A DNA stretch of 64,000 nucleotides from Nicotiana tabacum (Eukaryota; Streptophyta; Magnoliopsida; Solanales; Solanaceae). This document shows, piece by piece, positions 22,839-34,404 of the stretch. A program made the translations under genes and the position numbers. Where the stretch lies: the NCBI RefSeq assembly GCF_000715075.1, contig NC_134089.1:111421157-111485156 (forward strand), given 5' to 3'. Under the pieces are notes generated by a model. The model was not told where the DNA came from. It saw only the letters and a list, made by a program, of their open reading frames with translations, and searched no databases. Within the stretch, counting starts at the first letter, position 1, and each line of letters opens with the position of its first letter.

Positions 22839-24150
22839 CGGCGACTCAAGGCATCAGCCACCACATTGGCCTTGCCCGAGTGATACAAGATAGTGATATC
22901 ATAGTCCTTCAGTAGCTCTAACCACCTCCTCTGGCGCAAATTAAGGTCCTTCTGCTTGAACAGATGCTGCAAACTCTGGTGATCAGTATAGATATCACAA
23001 GGAACATCGTACAAATAATGACGTCAGATCTTCAAGGCGTAAACAATAGCAGCTAACTCGAGATCATGTACAGGATAATGTTTCTCATGTACCTTCAACT
23101 GTCTGGATGCGTAGACAATCACCCTACCATCCTGCATCAATACCGCTCCAAGGCCAATCCTCGAGGCGTCACAATAGACAGTATAAGACCCCGAACTTGT
23201 AGGCAATATCAAAACTATGGCTGTAATTAAAGCTGTCTTGAGCTTCTGGAAGCTCACCTCACACTCTTCCATCCACTGGAATGGAGCACCCTTCTGGGTC
23301 AGCCTGGTCATAGGTGCTGTAATAGATGAAAATCCCTCAACAAATCGATGGTGATAACCCGCCAAGACAAGAAAACTACATATCTCTGTAGCTGAGGATG
23401 GTCAGGGCCAACTCTGTACTGCCTCCAGTTTCTTCGGATCCATCTTGATCCCTTCATTCGTTACCACGTGACCCAAGAATGCCACGGAATCCAACCAAAA
23501 CTCACATTTCGAGAACTTTGCATACAACTTCTTTTCTCTCAAAGTCCGAAGCACTGTCCTCAGGTGCTGCTCAAGATCATCCTGACTCCAGGAGAATACT
23601 TCAATAAAGACAGTGACGAACGAGTCAAGATATGGTCGGAACACGCTGTGCATCAAATGCATAAATGTTGTTGGGGCATTGGTCAACCCAAATGACATAA
23701 CAAGGAACTCGTAATGACCATACCAAGTCCTGAAAGGCTTGAAAGCAGTATTCGTGATATCTGGCTCCCTAATCTTCAATTGATGGTAACCTGAATGCAA
23801 GTCAATCTTAGAAAACACTCATGCACCCTGTAAATGGTCAAACAGATCATCAATACGAGGCAAAGGATACCGGTTCTTCACTGTAACTTTGTTCAACTGG
23901 CGATAATCAATGCACATACGCATAGAACCATTCTTTTTCTTCACAAACAAGACAGGAGCACCCAGGTGATACACTGGGCCGAATAAAACCTTTGTCAAGC
24001 AATTCCTGCAATTGCTCCTTCAACTCCTTCAACTTAGGAGGAGCCATACGATAAGGAGGAATAGAAATGGGTTGAGTGCCCGGCAACAAATCAATGCCAA
24101 AATCAATATCTCTGTCAGGTGGAATACCCGAAAGATTAGCTGGAAACACA
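22839..24150 (-). pseudogene. pol: RT and RNase H of Tekay-1 (broken)
   Basis: RT begins near 24060 with [18 protein letters not shown] and [10 protein letters not shown] frameshift near 23970 precedes the block [20 protein letters not shown]. Then come [34 protein letters not shown] and [16 protein letters not shown]. The catalytic box, normally FIDDILVYS, is reduced to FIEVFS near 23600, a loss of about three residues that removes both aspartates. A stop follows QSWP at about 23402. RNase H (about 23365-22840) has [16 protein letters not shown], a stop at about 23021 where TGG appears to be TGA, and VADALSRR. It ends abruptly at the LTR-B junction. Confidence 0.88.
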
Positions 24151-24660
24151 TTAGGAAAATCCCTCACTACTGGGATTGAATCAACTGTAGAGGTATCAAT
24201 ACTAACATCTCTCATATAAGCTAGGTATGCGTCATACCCCTTCTCAACTATTCCCTGAGCCTTCATGAATGAAATAACTCTACTAGGAGTGTGATCTAAA
24301 GCACCCCTCCACTCTACTCGCGGTACACCTGGCATAGCTAGCATCATGGTTTTGGCATGACAATTAAGAATAGCATAATGGGGCGACAACCAGTCCATGC
24401 CCAAGATTACATTAAAATCTACCATGCTGAGCAATAATAAATCGGCTCTGGTCTTAAAACCACTAAGTGCAATCAAACACGACCAATAAACGTGATCTAC
24501 AACAAGCGAATCTCCTACAAGAGTAGTAACATAAACAGGGGAACTCAAAGAATCCCGAGATATGCCCAAATGCGGGGCAAAATAAGAGGACACATAAGAA
24601 TAAGTGGAGCTTGGATCGAATAAAATCGATGCATCTCTATGAAAAATCAGGACAATAATT
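24151..24660 (-). pseudogene. pro: Aspartic protease of Tekay-1
   Basis: On the minus strand the catalytic loop reads ASILFDPSSTYSYVSSYF (about 24585-24640). The usual Tekay motif is FDPGSTYSYVS, so the glycine next to the active site appears changed to serine. Downstream are VDFNVILGMDWLSPHYAILN, typical of this protease, and the linker SIPVVRDFPNVFPANLSGIP leading into RT. The linker is commonly seen before RT in chromoviruses. The frame is continuous here. Confidence 0.85.
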
Positions 24661-26145
24661 GTGATGACAGAATCGAACGTGACAACCTCAGTACGGGTAG
24701 GAAAGGCATAATATCTGGCCTGGCCTCCCCCTCTAGGGCGACCTCTACCTCCCCGACCTCCACCTCTAGCTGGCTGGGCTGGTGGGCAGAAACTGGTGTT
24801 GTGATCACAGCCTGGAACTCTGCGGAGCTCGCTCTAGCTGAGAAGTCTGTGGAGGTGCATCCCTCTGAAGTCTAGGGCAATTTCTCACCATATGGCTTGT
24901 GTCACTACACTCAAAACAAGCTCTGGGAGGACGTGGTAGCTGTGACTGTCTTGGGCCAGGTCTGCTGGACTGATCACCGAATGCACCTCGAGCAGGAGGT
25001 GCACTAGATACTGAAGGTGCATAATAAGGCTCCTAAGGTCTAGGAGGAGCTGGAATACCACTTGTTGCTGGAAGAGCTGAATGGACGGGGCTACTCATAT
25101 CACCCCTACCATGACAAATTGCAGCTAGGCACGGGCACCAGAATAATGGCCTGACTCTCGAGACCTCCTTGCCTCCCTCTCCTCTCTATCCCCAACATGC
25201 ATGCCCTCTACTCTCCTAGCAATACTCACCACCTGCTAATAAGAGATATCTATCTCAAACTCCCGTGCCATGCTAGATCTGATGTTGGGAATAAGCCCCT
25301 CAATGAACTGGCAAACTCTCTCGCGAACCGCAGAGACCAAGGCTGGTGCATGCCTAGCCAAGTAAGTGAAACGGATAGCATACTCCAACAAAGTCATAGT
25401 ACCCTAGCGCAAATGCTCAAACTTTGTGTGCCATGCATCCCTGAGGCTCTGAAGAACATACTCCCTCAAAAATATATCTGAAAGCTGCGTCCATGTAAGG
25501 GAAACAGCCTCAGTTGGGCTATCCAACTCATAAGCACGCCACCACTGGTAGGCTGCTCCTCGAAGCTAGAAGGCAGTGAAAGAAACCCTACTCGATCCTG
25601 ATATACCCATAGTGCGGAAGATACGGTAGCACTCCTCCAGAAATCCCAGAGCATCATCTGATGCTAGACCACTGAATATAGGAGGCTTGCACTTCTTCAA
25701 CCTCTCAAGCCTCCGCTGCTCATCCTCTGAAGCTGCTACCTTATCCTCGGGTGAAACTGGGGCTACAGGCGGTACCGGTATAACCTCTAAGATCTGATCA
25801 ACCTGGACCTGCTTCTCAGGAGTGCGGGCGGCGGGAGTCTGTGCTCCTCTCCTAGCCTGAGATATGGTTGCAGTAAGGGGAATCAACCATGCCTGAGCTA
25901 GAGTGGTATACATGCTCATGAATTGTGCAAAGGTCTCCTGAAGAGCTAGAATAGTAGTAGCAGTAGGCGTATCAGGTGCTTGGGTTCCGGCTGGAGCTGT
26001 CGATGGCTCCTCTATGGTAGATCGCACGGGGTGTTCTGGTTGCACCACGTGCGCGTCCTCAGCCTCTACCCTGGCCCCAACCTATGGCGGCTCTAGAAGA
26101 GGGTGCGGGTGCCTGGTCATCTCCGGTAGCACGTGTCCTCACCAT
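24661..26145 (-). pseudogene. gag: gag of Tekay-1 (stops and frameshifts)
   Basis: Probable start ATG at 26145 (MVRTRATGDDQAPAPSSRA), just after an A/T-rich leader. A proline- and alanine-rich N-terminus is followed by the capsid-like core: CKPPIFSGLASDDALGFLEE, then a stop near 25568 where CAG appears to be TAG, then RGAAYQWWRAYELD, and ALVSAVRERVCQFIEGL. A CCHC zinc knuckle, CFECSDTSHMVRNC, is at about 24877-24919 but lies in a different frame from the preceding core. So at least one frameshift and several stops separate the parts. Confidence 0.85.
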
Positions 26146-26347
26146 CTGTGAGAGAATAGAAGACAGAGGTTTAGAACTTTGACATAAAAAATCTCGCACG
26201 ACAAGGAAATCAAATGAAGTGGAATTTTCCTAACAACTACATAGCCTCTCGTAGATAAGTCCAGACGTCACCGTACCGATCCACAAGACTCTAATAAACC
26301 AACTTGTGATTCATGACTCCTATGAACCTAGAACACTGATACTAACT
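26146..26347 (-). other. Leader and degenerate PBS of Tekay-1
   Basis: Non-coding 200 bases between gag and LTR. Next to the LTR, about 26334-26345, the minus strand has a damaged version of TGGTATCAGAGC, the site pairing with initiator tRNA-Met. The Tekay-2 PBS at 63913-63924 is intact and confirms the register. Confidence 0.7.
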
Positions 26348-26989
26348 TGTCATGACCCAAGTTCTCCATTCGTGAACTGTCATGACGGCACCTAGTCTCT
26401 ACGACTAGGTAATCCTAACAAATTGCGGAAAAAGGAAATGAAATACAAAACTAGAAAGTTGGGGGTAAAACATAATAAAAGAGTTTAAAATGCCGCTCGA
26501 CATATACAATACACACTCTCAAAACTGAATAAAAGCTCCCAAAACCCGGAATCTCATGAAATCACAAGTTGTAGAAAAACTAAATAGTGTTCTAACTCCA
26601 GAATGTCCAATCCAAAAGTAAATACAGGAAGACTAAAAGCTAAGGGGAAAATAGAGAGGGACTTCTAGGTCTGCGGACGCGGCAGATATACCTCGAAATC
26701 TCTGATATCGCCTGCCTCACTGATAGAACGGCTGAGCAGAAGAACCTGGTTCTGCACACGAAAAACATGTGCAGGAAAGGTCATGAGTACACCACAGCGG
26801 TACCCAGTAAGTGCCAAGCCTAACCTCGGTTAAGTAGTGAAGAGGAAGGTCAGGGCCCTACTGGTTATATATATATATATATATAAACAAGGTAAAACAG
26901 TATGAAATGCGACAATATAATTAAAATACTACCAGTTGATAAAGAATAAAATCACAGAAAGAATATAACTTAGTACACAGAAATAGCAA

Positions 26990-27265
26990 CAGGGGATCTC
27001 CCAAGATGTCGTCCCGTAGTCCCAAACGTAAATGTGCGGAGGATCTCCTAAGATATAGTCCCGTAGTCCGAATCATAAACATGCACGGGAATCTCACGGA
27101 TAACCCATCTGTAGTCCCAAGTAAATATCCAGTACAGGGGAATCTCCCAGGATGTCATCCCGTAGTCCCAAATGTAAATGTTTAGGGGGATCTCCCGGAA
27201 TACCGATCCGTAGTCCCAAAGTAAACATGCAGGGGGATCTCCCGGCATATTGTCCCGTAGTCCCA
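26990..27265 (-). repeat. ~52-bp tandem repeat in Tekay-1 LTR, about six copies
   Basis: Repeated GGGGATCTCCC ... GTCCCGTAGTCCCAAA units on the + strand, with diverged copies in the middle. Confidence 0.85.
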
Positions 27266-28164
27266 AAAGTAAAAACACAACAGTCTCAAGAAAGAATCTA
27301 CTGTTCTATCCAAGTTCGTACCAAGAAAGAAAAGATTTCTATTTTAAACATGTTGCACAGAATTTCAAGTAAACAGTTTAAACAGATAGAACAGTTAAGT
27401 CACTTAAGCATGCTTTCCTAATCTAAACAATAGGTTTTAAATACAAGTAGTGTTCAACAAAAAGGAAACACAGATATTTACTTAATGAAAACGGGGTGTT
27501 TCCAACAGTTAGCATGTGTTACACACTCGTCACTTCACGTACACGGTATTCATATAACAACAATACCAAATCCTAAGGGTAGTTTCCCCACACAAGGTTA
27601 AGCAAGTCACTTACCTCGAACCAACTCAAAATCAATCCGAAATCATGCTCTTGCCACGAGTATCCAACTCCAAGTGTCCTAAATCTAATCAAATATATTT
27701 CATAATGTAAATATAACTACAAATAACAAATTTAGCTAAAGGAATTGAAGCTAAGGTAAGAAAATAGAAAAATTCCCAAAAATCCTCCCCGGGACCACGT
27801 CTCGGAATCGGGTAAAAATTACGGATTATGAACACTCATTCACTCACGAGCACACTCGAATGAAAATCATCAAAATCCAATGCCAAAATCTTACTCAAAC
27901 CTCGGATTTTCAATTGGGGGACTTTTCTCTCATTTTCAAACTTTTGCCCTCAATTTCCTTAATTAGAAGAGGAAAACAACAATAGATTATAGTATTATGA
28001 TCAAAATCGAGTTAGAATTTGTTACCCAATGATTCTCCTTCAAAACCCCTCAAAATATCGTCTCCCACCGAGCTCCAATTTGATTTTTGTGTTCTGAAAT
28101 TTCAAACCCTCAAATTTTCTATATCTGCCCAGCGATATCCACATCAGCGGTTCATGGCGCCGCA

Positions 28165-28370
28165 CCTGCGGCTTGGGCTCCGTATCTGCAGAATTTCATT
28201 AACTCTCTAGGCACCGTACCTGCGCTCCCTTCTTTGCAGATGCGGTCCGTTTCTGCGGTCTTCTAGCCGCATTGCGGCCACTGGCCTTCGCCCCAAATCG
28301 TACCTGCGACCTCTTTCCTTGTTTCTATGGGCCGCACATGCGGACTCCTCACCGCAGGTGCGAAAATACC
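28165..28370. repeat. GC-rich CGCACCTGCGG-type motif cluster in Tekay-1 LTR
   Basis: Many short, often near-palindromic words such as CCGCACCTGCGG, TGCAGATGCGG, TTTCTGCGG and CCGCAGGTGCG in about 200 bases. The same kind of cluster lies at 30455-30672 and 53500-53745 in the related LTRs. Confidence 0.8.
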
Positions 28371-29049
28371 TGAAGCAGCAAACTTCAGAATAGCCTTAGT
28401 CCAAATTCAACTTCCATTAAGCATCTAAAACTCACCCGAGGCCCCCGGGACCTCAACCAAACATACCAACCAACCCTAAAATATTATACGAACTTAGTCC
28501 AACCCTCGAATCACATCAAACAATGCTAAAACCACGAATCTCCCTCCAATCCAGGCCTAATGAACTTGAAATTTCAAGAATTCTACAACTGATGCCGAAA
28601 CTAACCAAACCATGCCCGATTAACCCCAAATTTAGCACACAAGTCACATTCAATACTACGGAGCTATTCCAACTTTCGAAATCGGATTCCGACCCCGATA
28701 TCAAATTTTCACTATCGATCTAGAAACTTCAAAAATTCAACCTTTGACATTTCAAGCCTAAATAAGCTACGGACCTCCAAAACACAATCCGAACACGACC
28801 CTAAGCCTGAAATCACTCAACGGAGCTAACGAAATTGATGGAATTCTATTCCGAGGTCGTCTTCACACTGTTCCGACTACAGTCAAAATTCTAAAGCTTA
28901 AGCTCTCATCTAGGGACTAAATGTCCCAAATCACTCCGAAACTCCAAATGAATCTTCCCGGCAACTCACAATAGCAGAAATAAACACGGGAAAAGAAGTT
29001 AATAGGGGATCGGGTGTTAGTTCTCAAAACGGCTGGTCGGGTCGTTACA

Positions 29050-29760
29050 AAACCATACTCACAGTTACAATAATATTAATCGTGCCTAAAACAAGCAACA
29101 AATGTTCATTAATTATTTTTCTAAAGCTAATTTGAGATTATTGTAAGGCCATAAATTATGGAGTCATGATGAATAAGATGTGCATGATTAGCTACTGATT
29201 CATTAACCAATTCAACTCCCTCACGACCTGTCAACAATTGTGCATTCAGCACTACTAAGACCTTAATCAATTTTCACTTTAAGTTTGACAAAGGGACAAA
29301 ACTGAATAAACAAAACACACTTTGCATAGATGTCTATAAGAACTTATAGAATATAAGATCTCATTTTTAACCATTAAATCTATTTTTTAATTTGTAGACC
29401 TTAATTTACTTCATTCCATAGAAACTTGGTAAATAGAGAAAACACAGTAAATTAACGTCATTCCATAAAGACTTGGTAAATAGAGAAACATAGTAAAGTA
29501 ACGAGCCAATAGCGGTCAAAAAAGACAGTCACACTAACATCAAATAGAACCAATGTAAATTGAGATCAAAATCACTTAAATTCACTTTTCTCAATTATCT
29601 AATACCTCCAGTTTCAAACAAAAACCATAGTTCATCATCGGCTTTGACATGCCTCAAGCTAATTCTTATTCTCCATAATCAATTTTTCCAACAAAATGTC
29701 AGCCTAATTGCAAGGTGATTTATTATATGTATTAGTCTTCTTCTTTCTCAGGAGAGTAAA
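29050..29760 (-). repeat. Probable further part of the Ogre-2 LTR
   Basis: Non-coding A/T-rich piece between the Tekay-1 LTR and the sense solo LTR. By position it should continue the Ogre-2 LTR segment at 32560-33671, but I could not align it convincingly with the Ogre-1 LTR. It holds a ~52-bp duplication with CATTCCATA and ACTTGGTAAATAGAG at about 29410-29510. Confidence 0.4.
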
Positions 29761-30454
29761 TGTAACGACCCAACCGGTCGTTTTGAGCTTTTGCATTTCG
29801 CTCGCCAGTTTTCGGGCATGACTAGCCCCGTGTGATGTATTATGACTTATGTAAATTGTCGGTTTTGGTTTTCAGGATAATCGGAATAGATATGGAAGAA
29901 CAGTTCTTAGTTTGAAGCTTAAAATTTGAAATGTTGGACCGAGTTTTGACTTGTTAGTATATGATCTCGAATTAGAATTTTTATGATTTGGTTAGCTCCG
30001 TGAAGTGATTTGGAACTTAGGAGCGTGATCGGAATATGTTTTGGAGGTCCGTGGAAGGTTTAGGCTTGAATTGGCGAAATTGGGATTTTGGCGTTTTCCG
30101 GTTGATAGGTGAGATTTTGATATAGTGGTCGGAATGGAATTCCGGAAGTTGCAGTAGGTCCGTTGTGTCAATTGGGATGTGTGTGCGAAATTTTAGGTCA
30201 TTTGGACGCGGTTTGATAGACTTTTTGATCGAAAGCGGAATTCAGAAGATTTTGGAACCTTAGGCTTGAATTCGATGTGATTTGGTTGATTCGATATTGT
30301 TTGAGGTGTTTCGAAGATGGGTATAAGTTTGGATAGTGGTATATGACTTGGTTGTGCTTTTGGTTGAGGTCCTGGGGGCTTCGGGATGATTTCGGATGGT
30401 TGGCGGAAAGTTAAGTTGAGTTGGGGCAGCTGAAGTATTTTGTTGTTGTCATAA

Positions 30455-30672
30455 CCATACCTGCGGTAGGGAGGCTGCAGGTGCAATGCTCGCAGAAGTG
30501 GAAGGCAGCCGCAGATGCAGCCAAGAAGAAGATCAGTAGGAATCGCAGAAGCGGTGAAGTGGGCGCACCTGCGGTAGCGCAGGTGCGAGGTTTTTAACCG
30601 CAGATGCCGAAATGGCCATTTAAGTGAAAACCGCAGATGCAGTGGATTAGGCCGCAGAAGCGGGAAAAGGAC
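30455..30672. repeat. GCAGATGCGG-type motif cluster upstream of an LTR TATA box
   Basis: About ten copies of GCAG(A/G)(T/A)GCGG-like words (CGCAGAAGCGG, GCGCACCTGCGG, GCGCAGGTGCG) end about 30 bases before TATAAAAG at 30701. The position suggests a promoter-proximal element. Confidence 0.82.
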
Positions 30673-30700
30673 CGGGGTGTGAAAAGCCTGGGTTAGAAAG

Positions 30701-30708
30701 TATAAAAG
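30701..30708 (+). promoter_or_regulatory. LTR TATA box
   Basis: TATAAAAG in AGAAAGTATAAAAGGTTTCC, directly downstream of the GC-rich motif cluster. A good match to a plant TATA box inside the LTR. Confidence 0.7.
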
Positions 30709-32559
30709 GTTTCCTTCGCGATTTTGAGCTATTTCTTCATCATTTTTATGCGGGTTTGAGCTTGAGGGAGCTATTTGAAGAAGGATTTTAAGGGGATTTT
30801 ATTTAGGTAAGGATTTTGGACCCTAAACTCGTTTCTATGGTGTTATTTCACTGATTCGACTTGAAAATTAACGGAAATTAAGGGTTAAAAATTGGAGATT
30901 AGGGCTTGGTATTGGAGACCTTGACTTGAAGATTTGAGTGGTCATTTGTGGTCGGATTTGGGACTTTTGATATGTATGAACTCGTGGGGAGATAAGGAAT
31001 CTATTGATGTAAATTTTATTGAATTCCGAGATGTGGGCCCGGGGTCGGGTTTTGGTTAATTTCGAGATTTATGTTGTAAGTTGATTATTTTCGTATGGGC
31101 TTCGTTCCCTTAGCATATTTTAACGTCGTGATTCTGATTTTGGATATATTCGACGCGAGTTGAGGCCGATTCGAGGGGAAAAGGCATCGCGGGCTAGAGT
31201 TTGGACCGGATTGAGGTGAGTAATGATTTTAAATATTGTCCTGAGGGTATAAAACTCTGGATTACACATTGTTGTGCTATGTTGAGGTGACGCACATGCT
31301 AGATGACGAGCGTGGGGTCGTGCACTGTTGGGGATCGAGACTTATTCCATCCTGAATGACTGTTTTACCGCGTATTTGATTGAAACATGTTTGCTATCAT
31401 CATGTTTTGGGTTGAATGCCATATTTGGGCCTCGTGCCAACTATTTGGACCCTTAGGGTATTTTTACTGCCATTTACTCACTATTTTAATTTTATATCCT
31501 CAGTCATGCTATACTATACTATTTTCATAACTCAACCATGTTTACTCTGTTTTAATACATTAAATGATATTTTGGGCTGATCATCATGTTTTACTGTGGC
31601 CCGAGTGGCTTATGAGATTCTGACTGAGTAAGGCCGAGGACCTGTGTTGTGAGGATACTTTTGGGTCAGGCTGCACGCCGCAACAGTGATACATTTATTT
31701 ATGATTATGAGGCTGAGGGCCTGAGATTGTACGCCACGAGGTAGCTTGTTGATATGAGGTCGAGAGCCTATTGATTATGCCATGAGATGGCTTGATATTA
31801 AGCTTGGGCATAAGAGGCCCCTCCCGGTGTCTGCACACCCCCAGTGAACGTGGGTACCCATTGTGATATGAGATATAGCCCGAGGGGCTGGTGTTGTTCC
31901 ATGTTGTTGCCCGAGGGGCGGTATTTATGCGTTTATCTCTTCTAGTTGCCTGTCATTTATTTGTTTAACTGTTAAAAATGTATTTTAAAGAAGCTTATAC
32001 TGAACTAATGTGTTTTATGAGATTTCACTATTTATTTGCACTTTACTGGTTTTACTCTGCCTCTTTATAGCATGTTGTTGTGTATTTACGTGATTTCTTA
32101 TTGCTCAGTATTCATTTATTATTATTTCTCACTGAGTTGGAGTACTCACTTTACTCCCTGCACCCTGTGTGCAGATTCAGGCACTTCAGGCCCTGCTAGC
32201 GAGGGTTGATAGCTTCCAGCAGATTTCGGAGTTCACTAGGTAGCTGCTCGGCGTTTGTAGCCCAGTGTTTCTCCCTCTTATCACTATTTCTTTCCCTTGT
32301 ACTGGATTTTGTAATAGACTGTGTAGTCGCTTTCTCGTATTCTTAGACTTATGTTAGATGCTCATGATTGGTGACACCCCAATGTCGGGTTGTGTTTGGT
32401 TTTCTGCAGTTGATGTATTTCACTCTATTATGGTATTTATCATTATTAATGACTTAATTATGAATTATTATCGGTTAAATTTAATTGGGTATTGTGTCGG
32501 TTGGCCTTGTCTTCACGAGAGGCGCCATCACGACCGGGTCTGGGTTTTGGGTCGTGACA

Positions 32560-33671
32560 ATTTCATTTGTCCATTCAAATCTAAAAACACTTCAGAGTAC
32601 AAAACATACCTACAACTGCGAGATCCAAAGAAATTAGCCAAATAAAAGCTTTGAGAATTCAGCGGTGAAGCTTGATAAAGCGGATCCAGCAAAAGTCGAC
32701 AATGAACATCACTTCTAAGCTCAAAACAATCCTCTAACTTCCAATAAAACGTGCAGCAACAAGTAGAAGTAAGAAACAACTTCAAATTCTTTTTTTTGTC
32801 TTTGATTTCTCGTTTTCTTTTTTGGAGTTTAAAAAAAAGAATCTGAGATTCAAAGCTTCGAATCCGGAATTTTGTTCTCTACAATTTCGGATTCCTTTTG
32901 TGAGAATGGAGGTGGTGAATTGTGTATCAATACCAGTGGGTGTAGGGAGTGAATATTAGTTTATGTTCTAGATGGGAGTGAATGGAGAGAGATAGATTAG
33001 AGGCGGCTAGGGTTTTTTTAGGGAGAGGGTCCGTTCTCTTGAGAATTAAAGAGAGGGGTTGTTTAAATGAGGGCTTGAAGCCAAATGACATAGTTTGGCG
33101 TGAAACTGCGTCGTTTGGAGGGACTGGTGGATGGATATTATTGGACTGGGTATTTGAATGGGCGTGGGTATTTGAGACATTGGGCCACCAATTTTTTGGG
33201 CCCAAATTAATGTGCAGAGGAGGCGAGCCCAACTCTTTTCTTTCTTTTCAATATTAAATTTTTGCAAACTCTAGCCATTTTAGACTCAAACTTTAATTGA
33301 ATCTAATTTTTTTATGTCTAGTCTATTTATCTATTTTACCTAATGATGGACTAATGTAACTAGTTAACTAACCTAAAATGCAATTTGCAATTTCATATAT
33401 TTAACTAATGCATCTAATGATGAAATAAAATCCTAAAAATGCAACTAAAGTATTAGAATGCAACAAAACAAAAGAAAAATTATTTTTTGACATTTTGTGA
33501 TTTAAGCTACTCCTAAATAGGCTAAAGAAAAATGCAAAAATTCAATATATTGCAAATAATAAATAGAGAAAAATTCTCTAACAATCCTACAAAAATCTAA
33601 AACAAGTAGAAAACTATTTTTGACTTTTTTAGGAGCGATTTTATATGTCGAGCAAAAATTACATGCTCACA
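32560..33671 (-). repeat. Ogre-2 LTR, 5' part
   Basis: On the minus strand it starts TGTGAGCATGTAATTTTTGC right after the polypurine tract, like the Ogre-1 LTR start TGTGAGCACGTGATTTTTGC. It continues to the solo LTR at 32559. No coding frame is credible. Confidence 0.82.
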
Positions 33672-33687
33672 GCTGCCCCTCTTTGCT
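33672..33687 (-). other. Polypurine tract of Ogre-2
   Basis: Minus strand GCAAAGAGGGGCAGC immediately before TGTGAGC, the counterpart of 15065-15077. Confidence 0.85.
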
Positions 33688-33783
33688 CGAGAACATGAAG
33701 AATTTTTGGAAAAAGATAAAGTGAGCAATTACGAGCAATTTTTGCCCGTTTGACACTACATTTGGAAGCATTTTGAAAGAGTT

Positions 33784-33852
33784 TGGCCGAATCTTGCTTC
33801 AGAAGTTGCCTACATATCCTTGGCTATAAAGGAATCAGGTTAGTGTAATTCT
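33784..33852 (-). repeat. Dispersed Ogre module, copy E
   Basis: Minus strand: GAATTACAC, AACCTGATTCC, AAGGATATGTAGGCAAC and GATTCGGCCAA. It ends 113 bases from the LTR, as copy D does in Ogre-1 (112). Confidence 0.8.
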
Positions 33853-34404
33853 AGAAGTTTTGATAGTTGGGACTACCGTGAAACTGTGATTTCCCTGTTG
33901 TTGCTGTTGTTACTACTTGTTGAACTCCTTATTACACCAAAATCAAAATGAAAAAGAAACTAAACAAGCCTAACATCTATGCGTTACAAGATTCCTATCT
34001 ATAGGTCTTCTGAAACTTGATCTTGAGTCTTGGTTGGTTCTTCACGCAGACTCATATCTGAATCTTTATACTTGCTTGTTGTAGGTGCTAGTTCATTCTT
34101 CTATGGCTTCTTTGGATCAAAACGAGAGATGTGATGCTCGTGACTTCAGCCAATGTTGTGTGTAGTCCACATCCTTTCAACCGCTTTTGCATTTTGGATT
34201 CACTTCTTTTCTTTTCTTTATTTTGGATTGAGACTTATTCTTTTGGTCATCTCAAATCCCGTGCCTCGAGGTAAAATCTGCTCAGGCACCCAAAAAAAGC
34301 GAACGAAATTTTTCTGCCCCAGTTTTAACTTGGAAAATTTTGTGAGTTATTTGTAACAAAACTCTATACTACTTCAGAAAGCAATAAAAGTTCGGGATTG
34401 GTGT

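Larger units (their letters stand above)
22839..29049 (-). mobile_element. Tekay-1: Tekay/Del-type chromovirus, antisense, missing integrase and 3' LTR
   Basis: Reading leftwards from the right: a 2.7-kb 5' LTR, a degenerate PBS, a leader, gag, protease, RT and RNase H. The sequence stops inside RNase H at the LTR-B junction. Protein motifs ([44 protein letters not shown]) are those of Tekay/Del chromoviruses. Many stops and frameshifts make it a dead copy. The 5' LTR may lie inside the Ogre-2 LTR. Confidence 0.88.
26348..29049 (-). repeat. 5' LTR of Tekay-1, 2702 bp
   Basis: On the minus strand it starts TGTAACGACCCGACC and ends GGTCATGACA. It aligns in order with the sense solo LTR at 29761-32559 and with the Tekay-2 LTR. 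It contains an AT run (26865-26884), a ~52-bp tandem repeat and a GCAG/GCGG-rich cluster. Bases following at 29050 are AAACC. Confidence 0.88.
29761..32559 (+). repeat. Sense Tekay-family LTR, probably solo, 2799 bp
   Basis: Begins TGTAACGACCCAACC and ends TTTTGGGTCGTGACA. No PBS or internal region follows, so it stands alone. It matches the antisense LTRs at 26348-29049 and 51735-59130 along its length. The flanking five bases, GTAAA and ATTTC, do not match, so it may have arisen by recombination between two elements rather than within one. It serves as an uninterrupted relative for the CACTA insertion site (32510-32512). Confidence 0.82.

Noticed and set aside
30193..30486. 97-codon minus-strand frame in a Tekay LTR
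   Set aside because: Lies in a known LTR with no matching frame in the sister LTRs.
32528..32785. 85-codon minus-strand frame at the Ogre-2 LTR edge
   Set aside because: Runs across the junction with the solo LTR; likely leader-like LTR sequence.
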